DNA from: Neptuniibacter sp.
GTDB taxonomy: Bacteria > Pseudomonadota > Gammaproteobacteria > Pseudomonadales > Balneatricaceae
Length of the DNA: 64,000 nucleotides
Reading direction: 5' to 3'
Assembly (NCBI RefSeq): GCF_024231755.1
Contig: NZ_JAAEQH010000270.1
Coordinates: 1 to 64,000, forward strand
Made by a program: the position numbers and the translations under genes. Below, piece after piece: positions 53,543-61,775 of this stretch (the first letter of the stretch is position 1; every line of letters begins with the position of its first letter). Under the pieces are notes generated by a model. That model had not been told where the DNA came from, did not search any database, and worked only from the letters and a program-made list of their open reading frames with translations.

Positions 53543-54719
53543 ACAGTCGAATCAAGAGCTTCTGGCAGCATTGGGTGTTGAGGTTAAGAAAGAGAAGAAA
53601 GCGAAATTAACTCCACGAGAAGAACGAATTATTGCTGGCTTTGAGGAAATTCAGAGGTTTGTTGATGAAAATGGTCGAGCGCCGTTGCATGGAGAAGATA
53701 GAGATATATTTGAACGTATCTATGCAACACGTTTAGATCAGATCAAATCCCAAGAAGACTGCCGTTCCCTTGTAATTGAAATGGATCACCAAGGGCTTTT
53801 ATCCGGTGAAATGGGGGCTATTGAGTTAGCTGATGATATCGATAGCGATGAGGCTTTATTGGCTGAGTTAGGTATCGAGGCGCCGAAGGAAGGGGATGTT
53901 ACTTTCCTTAAGCATGTGAAAACGCGTGCTGAGAAAAAGGCTGCAGAAGAGATCGCTAGTAGAGATCCATGTGAAGACTTTGAGGAATTTAAGCCTCTAT
54001 TTGATCAGGTTCAAAGCGAACTGAAAGCAGGGACAAGAGAAGCCAAATTACTGATAAAGAATCCTCAGATTAACCGGGGGGATTGGTTCATCTTATATGG
54101 TCAAAAAGCTTATGTCGCTGAAGTCAGCGAGCAACGTATACATGGATTTGATAAAAATGATTACCGATTGAGAGTGATCTACGACAACGGTACTGAAAGT
54201 GATTTATTGCTTCGTTCTTTACAGCGAGTACTGGATAAAGATGAGTCTGGTAGACGTATTATTGAGCTTTCAGCAGGCCCTCTATTTGATGATATTGCGA
54301 GTGATGATGATTTGGAAAGTGGCACTGTTTATGTGCTTAGAAGCCTGTCAGAACATCCTATGATTGCGTCTAATAGAGATGTAATCCACAAGATAGGTGT
54401 CACTGGTGGAACAGTAGAAAAGCGGATAGCTAACGCCAAGTTAGACCCTACTTTCCTGATGGCGGATGTCGAAGTGGTGGCAACTTATCAGCTATTCAAT
54501 ATAAACAGAACCAAGTTAGAAAAACTCATCCATCGTTTTTTTGAAGAGGCTAAGTTGGATATCGAAATCAAAGATCGGTTTGGTAATCCGGTAGCTCCCC
54601 AAGAATGGTTTTTGGTGCCTGTTACTGTAATTGATGAAGCTGTAGCAAAGATCACGGATCAATCTATTTCGAATTTTAAGTATGATCCAGAAAGCGCTTC
54701 GATTGTTACTGTAAGTTGA
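53535..54719 (+). CDS. GIY-YIG-type (T5orf172/MUG113-like) nuclease
   Basis: A 394-residue protein. Residues 1-150 are charged and helical, and the middle is a beta-rich segment. The last 130 residues are a GIY-YIG-related domain: GTVYVLRSL (near 262-270), HKIGVTGGTVEKRI (IG and R), a KLEKLIHRFFEE helix, and a final segment with QEWFLV. It probably is the strand-cutting component. The gene overlaps the helicase and so completes a unit of HTH, methyltransferase, helicase, nuclease. Confidence 0.8.
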   Translation: MSEQSNQELLAALGVEVKKEKKAKLTPREERIIAGFEEIQRFVDENGRAPLHGEDRDIFERIYATRLDQIKSQEDCRSLVIEMDHQGLLSGEMGAIELADDIDSDEALLAELGIEAPKEGDVTFLKHVKTRAEKKAAEEIASRDPCEDFEEFKPLFDQVQSELKAGTREAKLLIKNPQINRGDWFILYGQKAYVAEVSEQRIHGFDKNDYRLRVIYDNGTESDLLLRSLQRVLDKDESGRRIIELSAGPLFDDIASDDDLESGTVYVLRSLSEHPMIASNRDVIHKIGVTGGTVEKRIANAKLDPTFLMADVEVVATYQLFNINRTKLEKLIHRFFEEAKLDIEIKDRFGNPVAPQEWFLVPVTVIDEAVAKITDQSISNFKYDPESASIVTVS

Positions 54720-54792
54720 TGGTTATTTAATTTGAACTCAAACAGGGTTGAATCTCAGCCCTTATGGAAAGTTAGATTAACAAGGATGATTA

Positions 54793-56775
54793 ATGAAAAT
54801 TGTTCATGCTCGAGTAAAAAACTTTAGACTCCTAAAAGATGTCAGTCTGACCCTAGACAGCCGCACGACCCTAATTGTTGGACGAAACAATACCGGTAAA
54901 ACATCACTTGCTGAAGTGTTCCGAAGCTTCATATCGTCTAATGCTCCAAAGGTACGTTATGAGGACTTTAATCAAGCGTGTCTTCATGAATTTGAAAATG
55001 CGTTGAATGCGTTTGAGGCAGAGGGCGATGAAGTAGCCGTTCGCCCCTTGATTCCGACCATTGAGTTAGAGTTATTACTAAACTATCAAGATAACGCAGA
55101 TGAATATGGTGTGTTGAGTGATTTTATTGTTGATCTAGATGATGAGTTATACGAAACAAAAGTATTAATCTCCTATCAACTACGAGATGGAATGGTCAAA
55201 GATTTTTTCCATTCTCTGGATGCTGGAAACCGTCGGAAGTACTTCTCTGATTTAAGGGACCACATTAGTAAATACTTCGAAGTGGCTGTATATGCGATCG
55301 AACCAACTAATCTGGAAAACAAGGTAAGAGTTGAGCTTTCAGCCCTAAAGAGACTAGTTATTTCTGGTCTGATTAATGCGCAAAGAGGCCTAGATGATGA
55401 ATCGCATAGTGAAAGGGATGTTCTAGGTAAATCATTGGGGAAGCTATTCAATAGTTCAAATAGTGTAGGTGCTCCAGACGCATTTAAGGCTAAATCAGAA
55501 GAAGTCAATCAAGTTGTTGAGGCCCTTCAGGATAGGGTAGATACAGATTTTCAGGATAAGGTCAAAGAACTCTTGCCCAAACTGGCAATTTTTGGTTATC
55601 CAGGCTTAGGTGACAATGAGTTAACGGCGGCCACTGAACTTAACGTTAAATCCCTTTTGGAAAGTCATACAAGGGTCTTTTACCAGGGGGAGGATCATTT
55701 CATCCTACCTGAAACCTACAATGGTTTAGGAATTAGGAATCTAATATTTATCTTATTTCGAATCTATGAATTTTTTCGAGAATTCCAGTCTCAATCAGTG
55801 CCACCTAAAGGTCACTTAATATTTATTGAAGAGCCTGAAGCTCACTTACACCCCCAAATGCAAGAAGTGTTTATTAGGCAACTTGAGGAAATTGTTAGTG
55901 AATTTCAAAATCAGCTAAATGATGGGAAGTCGTGGCCAGTTCAGTTTGTTGTGAGCACGCATTCTTCTAACATCGCTAATGAGGCAGATTTCAGTAAAGT
56001 TAGATATTTTTTATCGAAAGATAATAAACAGACCAAAGTCAAAGACTTGGGTGAGGAGTTCAAGGGAGAAGAGGTAAAGGCGGATAAAGAGTTTTTACAT
56101 AAGTATCTTACTCTTACAAAGTGCGATCTATATTTTGCTGATCGGGCAATACTTATCGAAGGTGCCACTGAAAGAATTCTCTTGCCAGAGATGATTCGGA
56201 AGGTCGATCAGGAAAAGAATTGTGGTTTGAGAAGTAAGTATATGTCTGTCGTAGAGGTTGGTGGTGCTTATGCTCATCACTTTTACAAATTTATTGATTT
56301 TCTTGAGCTTAAAACGCTATTTATAACAGACTTGGATTCTGTAAACGGAGCTCACAACTCCTCTTCAATAGTTTCCGAAGGCTTAAAAACCAGTAATGTA
56401 GGGCTATCCGGCTGGTATGGCATTGAGGGATATGCAGAGCTCGGTGAAATTCTTGGCAAAGATGAAGGCTTTAAAATAGATGGATGCCGAAGAATAGCGT
56501 TTCAAGTATCAGACAGAGATGATTCTTTATGTGGCCGTAGCTTTGAAGATGCATTTATTATGGCCAATCCCGGTCTTTTCGACATAGGAGATCTAAGCGG
56601 CGTAGCCTTAGAAAAAGAAGTTTTTGAAAAGGCCAAAAGTATTGGTACTGGCAGTAAGGCAAACTTCGCAATCGAATATTCCGTAGATAAAACAGAATGG
56701 ATTGTTCCTAAATACATAGTAGAGGGACTAGAGTGGTTATCAACGGAAGCAGTGGTTGAGGAGGTGCAACAATGA
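54793..56775 (+). CDS. gajA: Gabija GajA-like OLD-family ATPase/TOPRIM nuclease
   Basis: The 660-residue protein has an ABC-type ATPase: Walker A GRNNTGKT at 30-37, a Walker B LIFIEEPEAHLHPQ near 343-356 and an H-loop STHSSN. It is followed by a TOPRIM domain with LIEGATE near 453 and TDLDSV near 511. This is the OLD/GajA plan. Together with an adjacent UvrD-like helicase it fits the Gabija anti-phage system, in which GajA nicks DNA when nucleotide levels fall. Longer than the reference GajA (about 578). ATG preceded by AAGGATG. Confidence 0.82.
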   Translation: MKIVHARVKNFRLLKDVSLTLDSRTTLIVGRNNTGKTSLAEVFRSFISSNAPKVRYEDFNQACLHEFENALNAFEAEGDEVAVRPLIPTIELELLLNYQDNADEYGVLSDFIVDLDDELYETKVLISYQLRDGMVKDFFHSLDAGNRRKYFSDLRDHISKYFEVAVYAIEPTNLENKVRVELSALKRLVISGLINAQRGLDDESHSERDVLGKSLGKLFNSSNSVGAPDAFKAKSEEVNQVVEALQDRVDTDFQDKVKELLPKLAIFGYPGLGDNELTAATELNVKSLLESHTRVFYQGEDHFILPETYNGLGIRNLIFILFRIYEFFREFQSQSVPPKGHLIFIEEPEAHLHPQMQEVFIRQLEEIVSEFQNQLNDGKSWPVQFVVSTHSSNIANEADFSKVRYFLSKDNKQTKVKDLGEEFKGEEVKADKEFLHKYLTLTKCDLYFADRAILIEGATERILLPEMIRKVDQEKNCGLRSKYMSVVEVGGAYAHHFYKFIDFLELKTLFITDLDSVNGAHNSSSIVSEGLKTSNVGLSGWYGIEGYAELGEILGKDEGFKIDGCRRIAFQVSDRDDSLCGRSFEDAFIMANPGLFDIGDLSGVALEKEVFEKAKSIGTGSKANFAIEYSVDKTEWIVPKYIVEGLEWLSTEAVVEEVQQ

Positions 56776-58592
56776 CTCAGCCAAGCCCAGCGGAACAAGC
56801 ATCAATAGAAGCACTTCAACAGCTAAGAGAATGTATAGATGAAAACCTCTGTTTCCGACTAGAAGCGGGTGCAGGGGCGGGAAAAACATACTCACTTATA
56901 GAAACGATAAGGTATTTGATATCAAGCAGCGCGGAAGAATTGCTGCGAAATAGGCAACGCATAGCATGCATAACATATACAAATGTTGCAAAAGAAGAGA
57001 TCGAAAACCGAACTGATCATCATCCAGTAATTGCGGCTGATACGATTCATGCTTTCTGTTGGAGTATTTTGCATGTATTTCAGACTAAGCTAAGAGAATA
57101 CATACCTGAAATCAGTGAGAAATGGGCAAAAAGGGTTGAAGAGTTTGGCGGTATTACTGATCAACCAGTCAAATATGACCTAGGTTTTCCTAATATTACA
57201 GAGCATGAGATTACCCTACATCATGATGATGTGGTTGCTCTAATGGCTCGTATGCTGACAAATTCTAAGTTCCAGAAGCTCGTTAGGAATGAATTTCCAA
57301 TAATACTAATCGACGAATATCAGGATACGGATGTTCAACTCGCTGAAAGCATCGTTTCTAATCTCATTGATAATGACTCTGGTGTTGTAGTCGGACTCTT
57401 TGGTGATCACTGGCAGAAAATCTATGGTTCATCTGCTTGTGGCCTGATAGCAAGCCAAGAAAATAAAATAATTGAAATAGGTAAGAAAGCTAATTTTCGA
57501 TCTGATAAGAATATCGTCGGTTGCTTAAATCGTATGAGGCCTGAATTGCCACAGGCGGAAGCTGATCCTGGTTCTATCGGAGATATAAAGGTTTTTCATT
57601 CTAATGAATGGGATGGTGACAGGAGAACAGGGGGGCATTGGAAGGGCGACCTACCTGAGGAAGATGTAAAAGCCCATATAGAAAAAGCCAAAGAGCTGTT
57701 AGTTCAAGAGGGCTTATCGCTGTCTCCTGAAAGAACTAAGGTTTTGTTCCTCACAAACAATCTAATAGCTAGTGAGCAGAGCTTTAATACTCTTGCATCA
57801 TGCTTTCGATTCACAGATGACTATTTGAAAAAAAATGACAAATTCATCCAGTTCTTTCTTGAGGTGATAGAACCAGTAGTTTCAGCTTTTAATGATCGAA
57901 AATATGGAGAGTTGCTCCAACTATGCAATAAAAATCATCCACATTTGAAGTGCCAGGAAGACAAAAAGAATTGGTTGGTCAATTTAGGTAAGCTTCTTGA
58001 GACACAACAGAATTCTTCAATTGGTGATGTGTTAGACCTGCTGATGGAGACAAAAATACCCCGATTGCCCTCTAAGTTAGAGCAGATATTGGTACGTTTT
58101 GCACTGCTTGAGCAAAAGAATGTAGATGAATGTTCAGATGATGATACAAAGTTTATTGAAAAACTTCGTGCTTTTAGAAGTGTTGATTATTCAGAGGTTC
58201 GTAATCTAGCCGAGTACATTGATTCAAAAACACCGTTCTCGACAAAGCATGGTGTCAAGGGAGCACAGTTTGATAATGTGTTAGTTGTTTTTGGGCGTGG
58301 CTGGAACCATTACAACTGGAATCAAATGCTAGAGTGGATGGAAGATGGATATCCAGCAGGAAAACAGGATACATTCGAACGAAATAGAAACTTGTTTTAT
58401 GTAAGCTGCTCTCGTGCTAAGCATAGCTTGACCTTGTTATTTACGCAGGAGCTCAGCGAAAAATCTTTGTCCGTACTCAGCCAAATTTTTGGTGAAGAGA
58501 ACATATTGGGTAATCCTTTCGCACCTAAGAGGGAGCTGTCTTATATTGAAAGAAATGATCCATTCAATGAGGGGTTTAATAGGGAGCTTTAG
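56772..58592 (+). CDS. gajB: Gabija GajB-like UvrD/Rep helicase
   Basis: A 606-residue SF1 helicase that starts in an ATGA overlap with the GajA-like stop. Walker A is GAGAGKT at 33-39, Walker B is IDEYQDTD (near 178), motif V is the KHGVKGAQFDNVLV segment and motif VI is FYVSCSRAK (near 541). GajB in Gabija senses DNA ends and activates nuclease GajA. It is larger than the reference GajB (about 494). The tight coupling supports a two-gene system. Confidence 0.82.
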   Translation: MTQPSPAEQASIEALQQLRECIDENLCFRLEAGAGAGKTYSLIETIRYLISSSAEELLRNRQRIACITYTNVAKEEIENRTDHHPVIAADTIHAFCWSILHVFQTKLREYIPEISEKWAKRVEEFGGITDQPVKYDLGFPNITEHEITLHHDDVVALMARMLTNSKFQKLVRNEFPIILIDEYQDTDVQLAESIVSNLIDNDSGVVVGLFGDHWQKIYGSSACGLIASQENKIIEIGKKANFRSDKNIVGCLNRMRPELPQAEADPGSIGDIKVFHSNEWDGDRRTGGHWKGDLPEEDVKAHIEKAKELLVQEGLSLSPERTKVLFLTNNLIASEQSFNTLASCFRFTDDYLKKNDKFIQFFLEVIEPVVSAFNDRKYGELLQLCNKNHPHLKCQEDKKNWLVNLGKLLETQQNSSIGDVLDLLMETKIPRLPSKLEQILVRFALLEQKNVDECSDDDTKFIEKLRAFRSVDYSEVRNLAEYIDSKTPFSTKHGVKGAQFDNVLVVFGRGWNHYNWNQMLEWMEDGYPAGKQDTFERNRNLFYVSCSRAKHSLTLLFTQELSEKSLSVLSQIFGEENILGNPFAPKRELSYIERNDPFNEGFNREL

Positions 58593-58642
58593 CTGCAGTA
58601 GATAGAGTTGTTTGGCTTCATTGTTAGTGTATAGGGAATACT

Positions 58643-59500
58643 CTATTTTGTTTTTTCATTGAACGTTAGAGCTTCAATGTCAGGCCAGTTTCTTACTAAT
58701 AGCGGATAACTCCAGGGGCTTTTTTCTGCCTGTTCTAACTGCTCTTTAGAATTCGGAAGAAAATTCCCTTGTAAGAAATAATGTACTAGGGCTGCTCTTA
58801 CTTTCACAGGGCCTAACTTATCCAGCTGATACTCCCTCGCAATCAATCTTTTTCCATCAATTGAAAGCTTTGGATTTGGTATTAAATCGATATCAATCCA
58901 AGTCTCCCATTTTTTATCTATTGGTAGTTTGGGCTGATCTCGAAGAATCTTAGGTACGGTAAGAATCCGAGAAAGAACAAAGTCTCTGTACTCATTCCGT
59001 TCACTACACCAAGCACGCAAATGTAGCCTATTGTCTACATAAACAATTGCAGAGGGTACGAGAGTCCTTTTTGTACCTATAGGATTAGATGCGGACGCAT
59101 AGATAGCCTCAAATGATGATTTGTATTCGAGAGCAGTTAACACCGCAGGTAGAACGCCCTCTAAGATAGGGCGAGCAAGAACTGCGACAGCATCAAGCTC
59201 AACTGTGTATTGTTCTTGATTGCTAATAATAGATAAAAGTTCATGTGGTTCGGTGACAGCAAACAAGGGTGAAAAGGATCTGCTAGGGCGATAGCACTGA
59301 TCAGCAGGATTATATGCTGGCACATTATCTGGAGCTAGCAGGCGATACATTTTGATGTCACGGCTAGCTTGATTTCGGCTTATATCGAATGCTTCTTGAA
59401 CCATGGATAAGGTCAGTCGTCTACCCCAGAGGAGTTGACGCTCCATGAAATGAAATCGCTGTTGTTGGCTCCAGCCTAAATTAGAAATTTCTTTGTTCAT
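58643..59500 (-). CDS. wHTH-WYL transcriptional regulator (BrxR/CapW-like)
   Basis: A 285-residue protein: a winged HTH (about 10-70; SMVQEAFDISRNQASRDIKMY), a WYL domain (about 115-205; YVDNRLHLRAWCSERNEYRDF) and a C-terminal WCX-type extension. This is the layout of BrxR/CapW repressors found with BREX, CBASS and other defence systems. It is the only leftward gene in this part of the island. It sits between the Gabija pair and Wadjet, facing jetA across a perfect palindrome that is its likely operator. The ribosome-binding site GGAG is slightly long-spaced. Confidence 0.82.
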   Translation of the reverse strand: MNKEISNLGWSQQQRFHFMERQLLWGRRLTLSMVQEAFDISRNQASRDIKMYRLLAPDNVPAYNPADQCYRPSRSFSPLFAVTEPHELLSIISNQEQYTVELDAVAVLARPILEGVLPAVLTALEYKSSFEAIYASASNPIGTKRTLVPSAIVYVDNRLHLRAWCSERNEYRDFVLSRILTVPKILRDQPKLPIDKKWETWIDIDLIPNPKLSIDGKRLIAREYQLDKLGPVKVRAALVHYFLQGNFLPNSKEQLEQAEKSPWSYPLLVRNWPDIEALTFNEKTK

Positions 59501-59573
59501 TCAGCTTCTGCTCCAAGCTAAAACTAGATTATGAGACTCAAAAAGTTTTGAGAAGTATCAAGTTAGTGAAAGG

Positions 59574-59639
59574 TATTCTCTAACAACAAAAAGATACATG
59601 CAACAAAATGTTGCATGTATCGCTTGTCTTGTTGATAAT
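59574..59639. promoter_or_regulatory. Divergent promoter/operator between WYL regulator and jetA
   Basis: The palindrome GATACATGCAACA-AAA-TGTTGCATGTATC (59593-59621, 13-bp perfect arms) carries TTGCAT in each arm. Rightward: TTGCAT (59611-59616), 17-bp spacer, GATAAT (59634-59639). Leftward: TTGCAT (59598-59603 read on the minus strand), about 17-bp spacer, a weaker GAGAAT near 59575-59580. A dimeric repressor on the palindrome would cover both -35 boxes. Confidence 0.75.
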
Positions 59640-59683
59640 GTCTCTATTGCTTTCAAAGGATTGACCCTCTTAGGAGTGTATTA

Positions 59684-61120
59684 GTGATATCAGAAGCTCT
59701 TTCCCCCGGGCTTTTTAAGCCTTTAGCGTCAAATAAAAATGCACAGGTTTATGTGGCTTGTATATGGTCTCTGTATGATCGGTTAGTGCGCCATCAGCAT
59801 TCTATGGATGAGTGTACGCCCAAGGAGGCAAGAGAAATCATTCGCAGAGCTTTGGTGCAACACAATCTACAGCTTGCTCCTGAAGAGCTTGCAGACAATG
59901 CTCTTCAAGGGGACGTCGACGATACAAACCGTATTTATATTTACCTGCGCGAAACTGGCTGGCTTCATGAGCAAGCTACTGTGGGTTATAAGCGTATTTG
60001 TTACATACCCCAGGTTCCATCTCAACTTGTTGCAGCATTGGACTCTATAAAAGAAGGGCGGATAGATGAAGTAGGCGCGACATGTAAAGGCGTATATCTC
60101 CAGCTTAACGCAGCCATGCAAAATCCAAGGGAGAACGCATCTCAGATAGCAATTGCCAGATCTATGGCAATTAATTTCTTGAACTCCCTTTCTGCAATGC
60201 AGGGGCAACTTAGAGATTTAATGTATCAAGTTACTGAGAATGAGACAGGTCTGGCAATAATCAGGTTGTTTTTTGAGGATTTCCTTAAAGGGATATTACT
60301 GAAAGGTTATTCTCATTTGAAAAACGCGAACCATCCGTATAGATATCGTGAAATCACAATACAAAAGACAGTCCATATCCTTACAGATGATAGGTTGATG
60401 GAGAGCTTAACTATTGCCTTATGCTCTGAGGATAAAGCTTCAGTTACTGATGTCCGTAAAAATCTAGAAACAGATCTAAATACAATTATCGAAGCTTTCG
60501 AAAATATTGATCGCTTGCTCACACGGATTGATGACTACAGGCGTAGCTTAACGACGCGAACTAGAGAGACTATCGAATATATGAGATCAGCATTGCCTGG
60601 TTTGGATCAGAGGCTGATAGATTTGATTGAAAAGACTAGCTCTATTTCTGATTCCATACAGATCAATAGTCCAGCAGAGCAGTATTCTTTTCTTAGCGAA
60701 CACAGGCTACGAAGACCTTCTACACCTGACATCGAACCTCAAGCTACTGAGCTAGAAATACCAGAAAGAAATCCGTACAAGCTAGCAGAGAATATGGCTA
60801 TGCGAGAGTACCTGGAGCGCAGACGAGAGAACCCAACACGTGTTCATGCATTCTTAGAGCGCCATTTAAATACTGATATGGAGTTAACAACTGATGACCT
60901 TGTGATCGAGACAGTTGATGACATGTTGGCTTTTATCCAGCTCCGTAGATTGCTGCATGATGCTGTCCCAGCTAAAAGTCGATACCACAAGTTAGCACAA
61001 TTGTTCCGAGTTACTCCTATTCCAGATGAATATACAGAAAATAAGTTCTTGAGTGCTCCTAAGTTAAAAATTGAGCGTCGTTCACCTTTACAGAGCAAGG
61101 AGGCTTTCAATGCTAAATGA
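59684..61120 (+). CDS. jetA: Wadjet JetA-family protein (kleisin-like)
   Basis: A 478-residue protein of the JetA family (formerly DUF5716), the kleisin-like subunit linking the SMC ATPase heads in Wadjet, which cleaves circular plasmid DNA. A GTG start has AGGAG seven bases upstream. Features: N-terminal winged-helix-like region (about 15-85), a long helical middle (about 130-310) and a second winged-helix-like segment before a basic end. The end overlaps jetB by 11 bp. Wadjet type II or III is likely; types cannot be told apart by eye. Confidence 0.82.
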   Translation: MISEALSPGLFKPLASNKNAQVYVACIWSLYDRLVRHQHSMDECTPKEAREIIRRALVQHNLQLAPEELADNALQGDVDDTNRIYIYLRETGWLHEQATVGYKRICYIPQVPSQLVAALDSIKEGRIDEVGATCKGVYLQLNAAMQNPRENASQIAIARSMAINFLNSLSAMQGQLRDLMYQVTENETGLAIIRLFFEDFLKGILLKGYSHLKNANHPYRYREITIQKTVHILTDDRLMESLTIALCSEDKASVTDVRKNLETDLNTIIEAFENIDRLLTRIDDYRRSLTTRTRETIEYMRSALPGLDQRLIDLIEKTSSISDSIQINSPAEQYSFLSEHRLRRPSTPDIEPQATELEIPERNPYKLAENMAMREYLERRRENPTRVHAFLERHLNTDMELTTDDLVIETVDDMLAFIQLRRLLHDAVPAKSRYHKLAQLFRVTPIPDEYTENKFLSAPKLKIERRSPLQSKEAFNAK

Positions 61121-61775
61121 TTTATCAAAAATTGTAGCTAAATCGATAGGGAAAGAGCTGGATCCTGACGATTTTAGAAATGCAGCTCGTCTGCTTCGCA
61201 AACGTCAATTTTTATGGGCTGAAAAGTCACATGATCGTAAGCACTATGAGTTGATACGTCGATTTGAAGATTATTTCCGTGACCTGTTTGATGCTTTTGA
61301 TGATGAATTTATTATAGATAATCAATTTGGATATATCGGGATTATTCCTCGCCTTTCTAGTGATAGCACTATGGGGCTTCTTCCAACATTATTGCTTCTG
61401 ATATTAGCAAGATTACATGATCTCGAAAGCCGAAGGGCGTGCACTGTCAACGGTCGAGCAACTCCCAGTCCTGAACTTCTAGTTGATACATATATAGAAT
61501 TAACAGGAAGACCAAAACCTAAACAGTCAGATCTGAATCAAGCCTTAGAAGTCATTCGTAAACATAACGTAATCGAAATTGGTGATAAACAAGAGTCCAG
61601 TGAAATGCAGGCGATTACGATTCTCCCCAATATACATAGAGTCGTTAACAATCAGTATTTACAGACTCTCGAACTATTTGCTCTCGAGCATAATCGAGAA
61701 TTTCCAAAAGCATTACATATTGAAGAACTCGATGAAGATTTACCAAATGGTTCTGTGCAGGAGGTAGAGCTATGA
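61110..61775 (+). CDS. jetB: Wadjet JetB (DUF4194, KITE-like subunit)
   Basis: The 221-residue frame starts at ATG 61110, with AAGGAGG upstream, inside the end of jetA. It has the winged-helix pattern of MukE/DUF4194 KITE proteins (RLLRKRQFLWAEKSHDRKHY near 22-41; SSDSTMGLLPTLLLLILARL in the middle). It dimerises on the JetA linker and binds DNA. Its stop overlaps the jetC ATG (ATGA), so the three genes are translationally coupled. Confidence 0.82.
   Translation: MLNDLSKIVAKSIGKELDPDDFRNAARLLRKRQFLWAEKSHDRKHYELIRRFEDYFRDLFDAFDDEFIIDNQFGYIGIIPRLSSDSTMGLLPTLLLLILARLHDLESRRACTVNGRATPSPELLVDTYIELTGRPKPKQSDLNQALEVIRKHNVIEIGDKQESSEMQAITILPNIHRVVNNQYLQTLELFALEHNREFPKALHIEELDEDLPNGSVQEVEL

Noticed and set aside
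48535-54719. BREX, DISARM or type I/III restriction assignment
   Set aside because: No brxB/brxC/pglZ, no drmABC set, no HsdS or Res subunit; the nuclease is a separate GIY-YIG-type protein.
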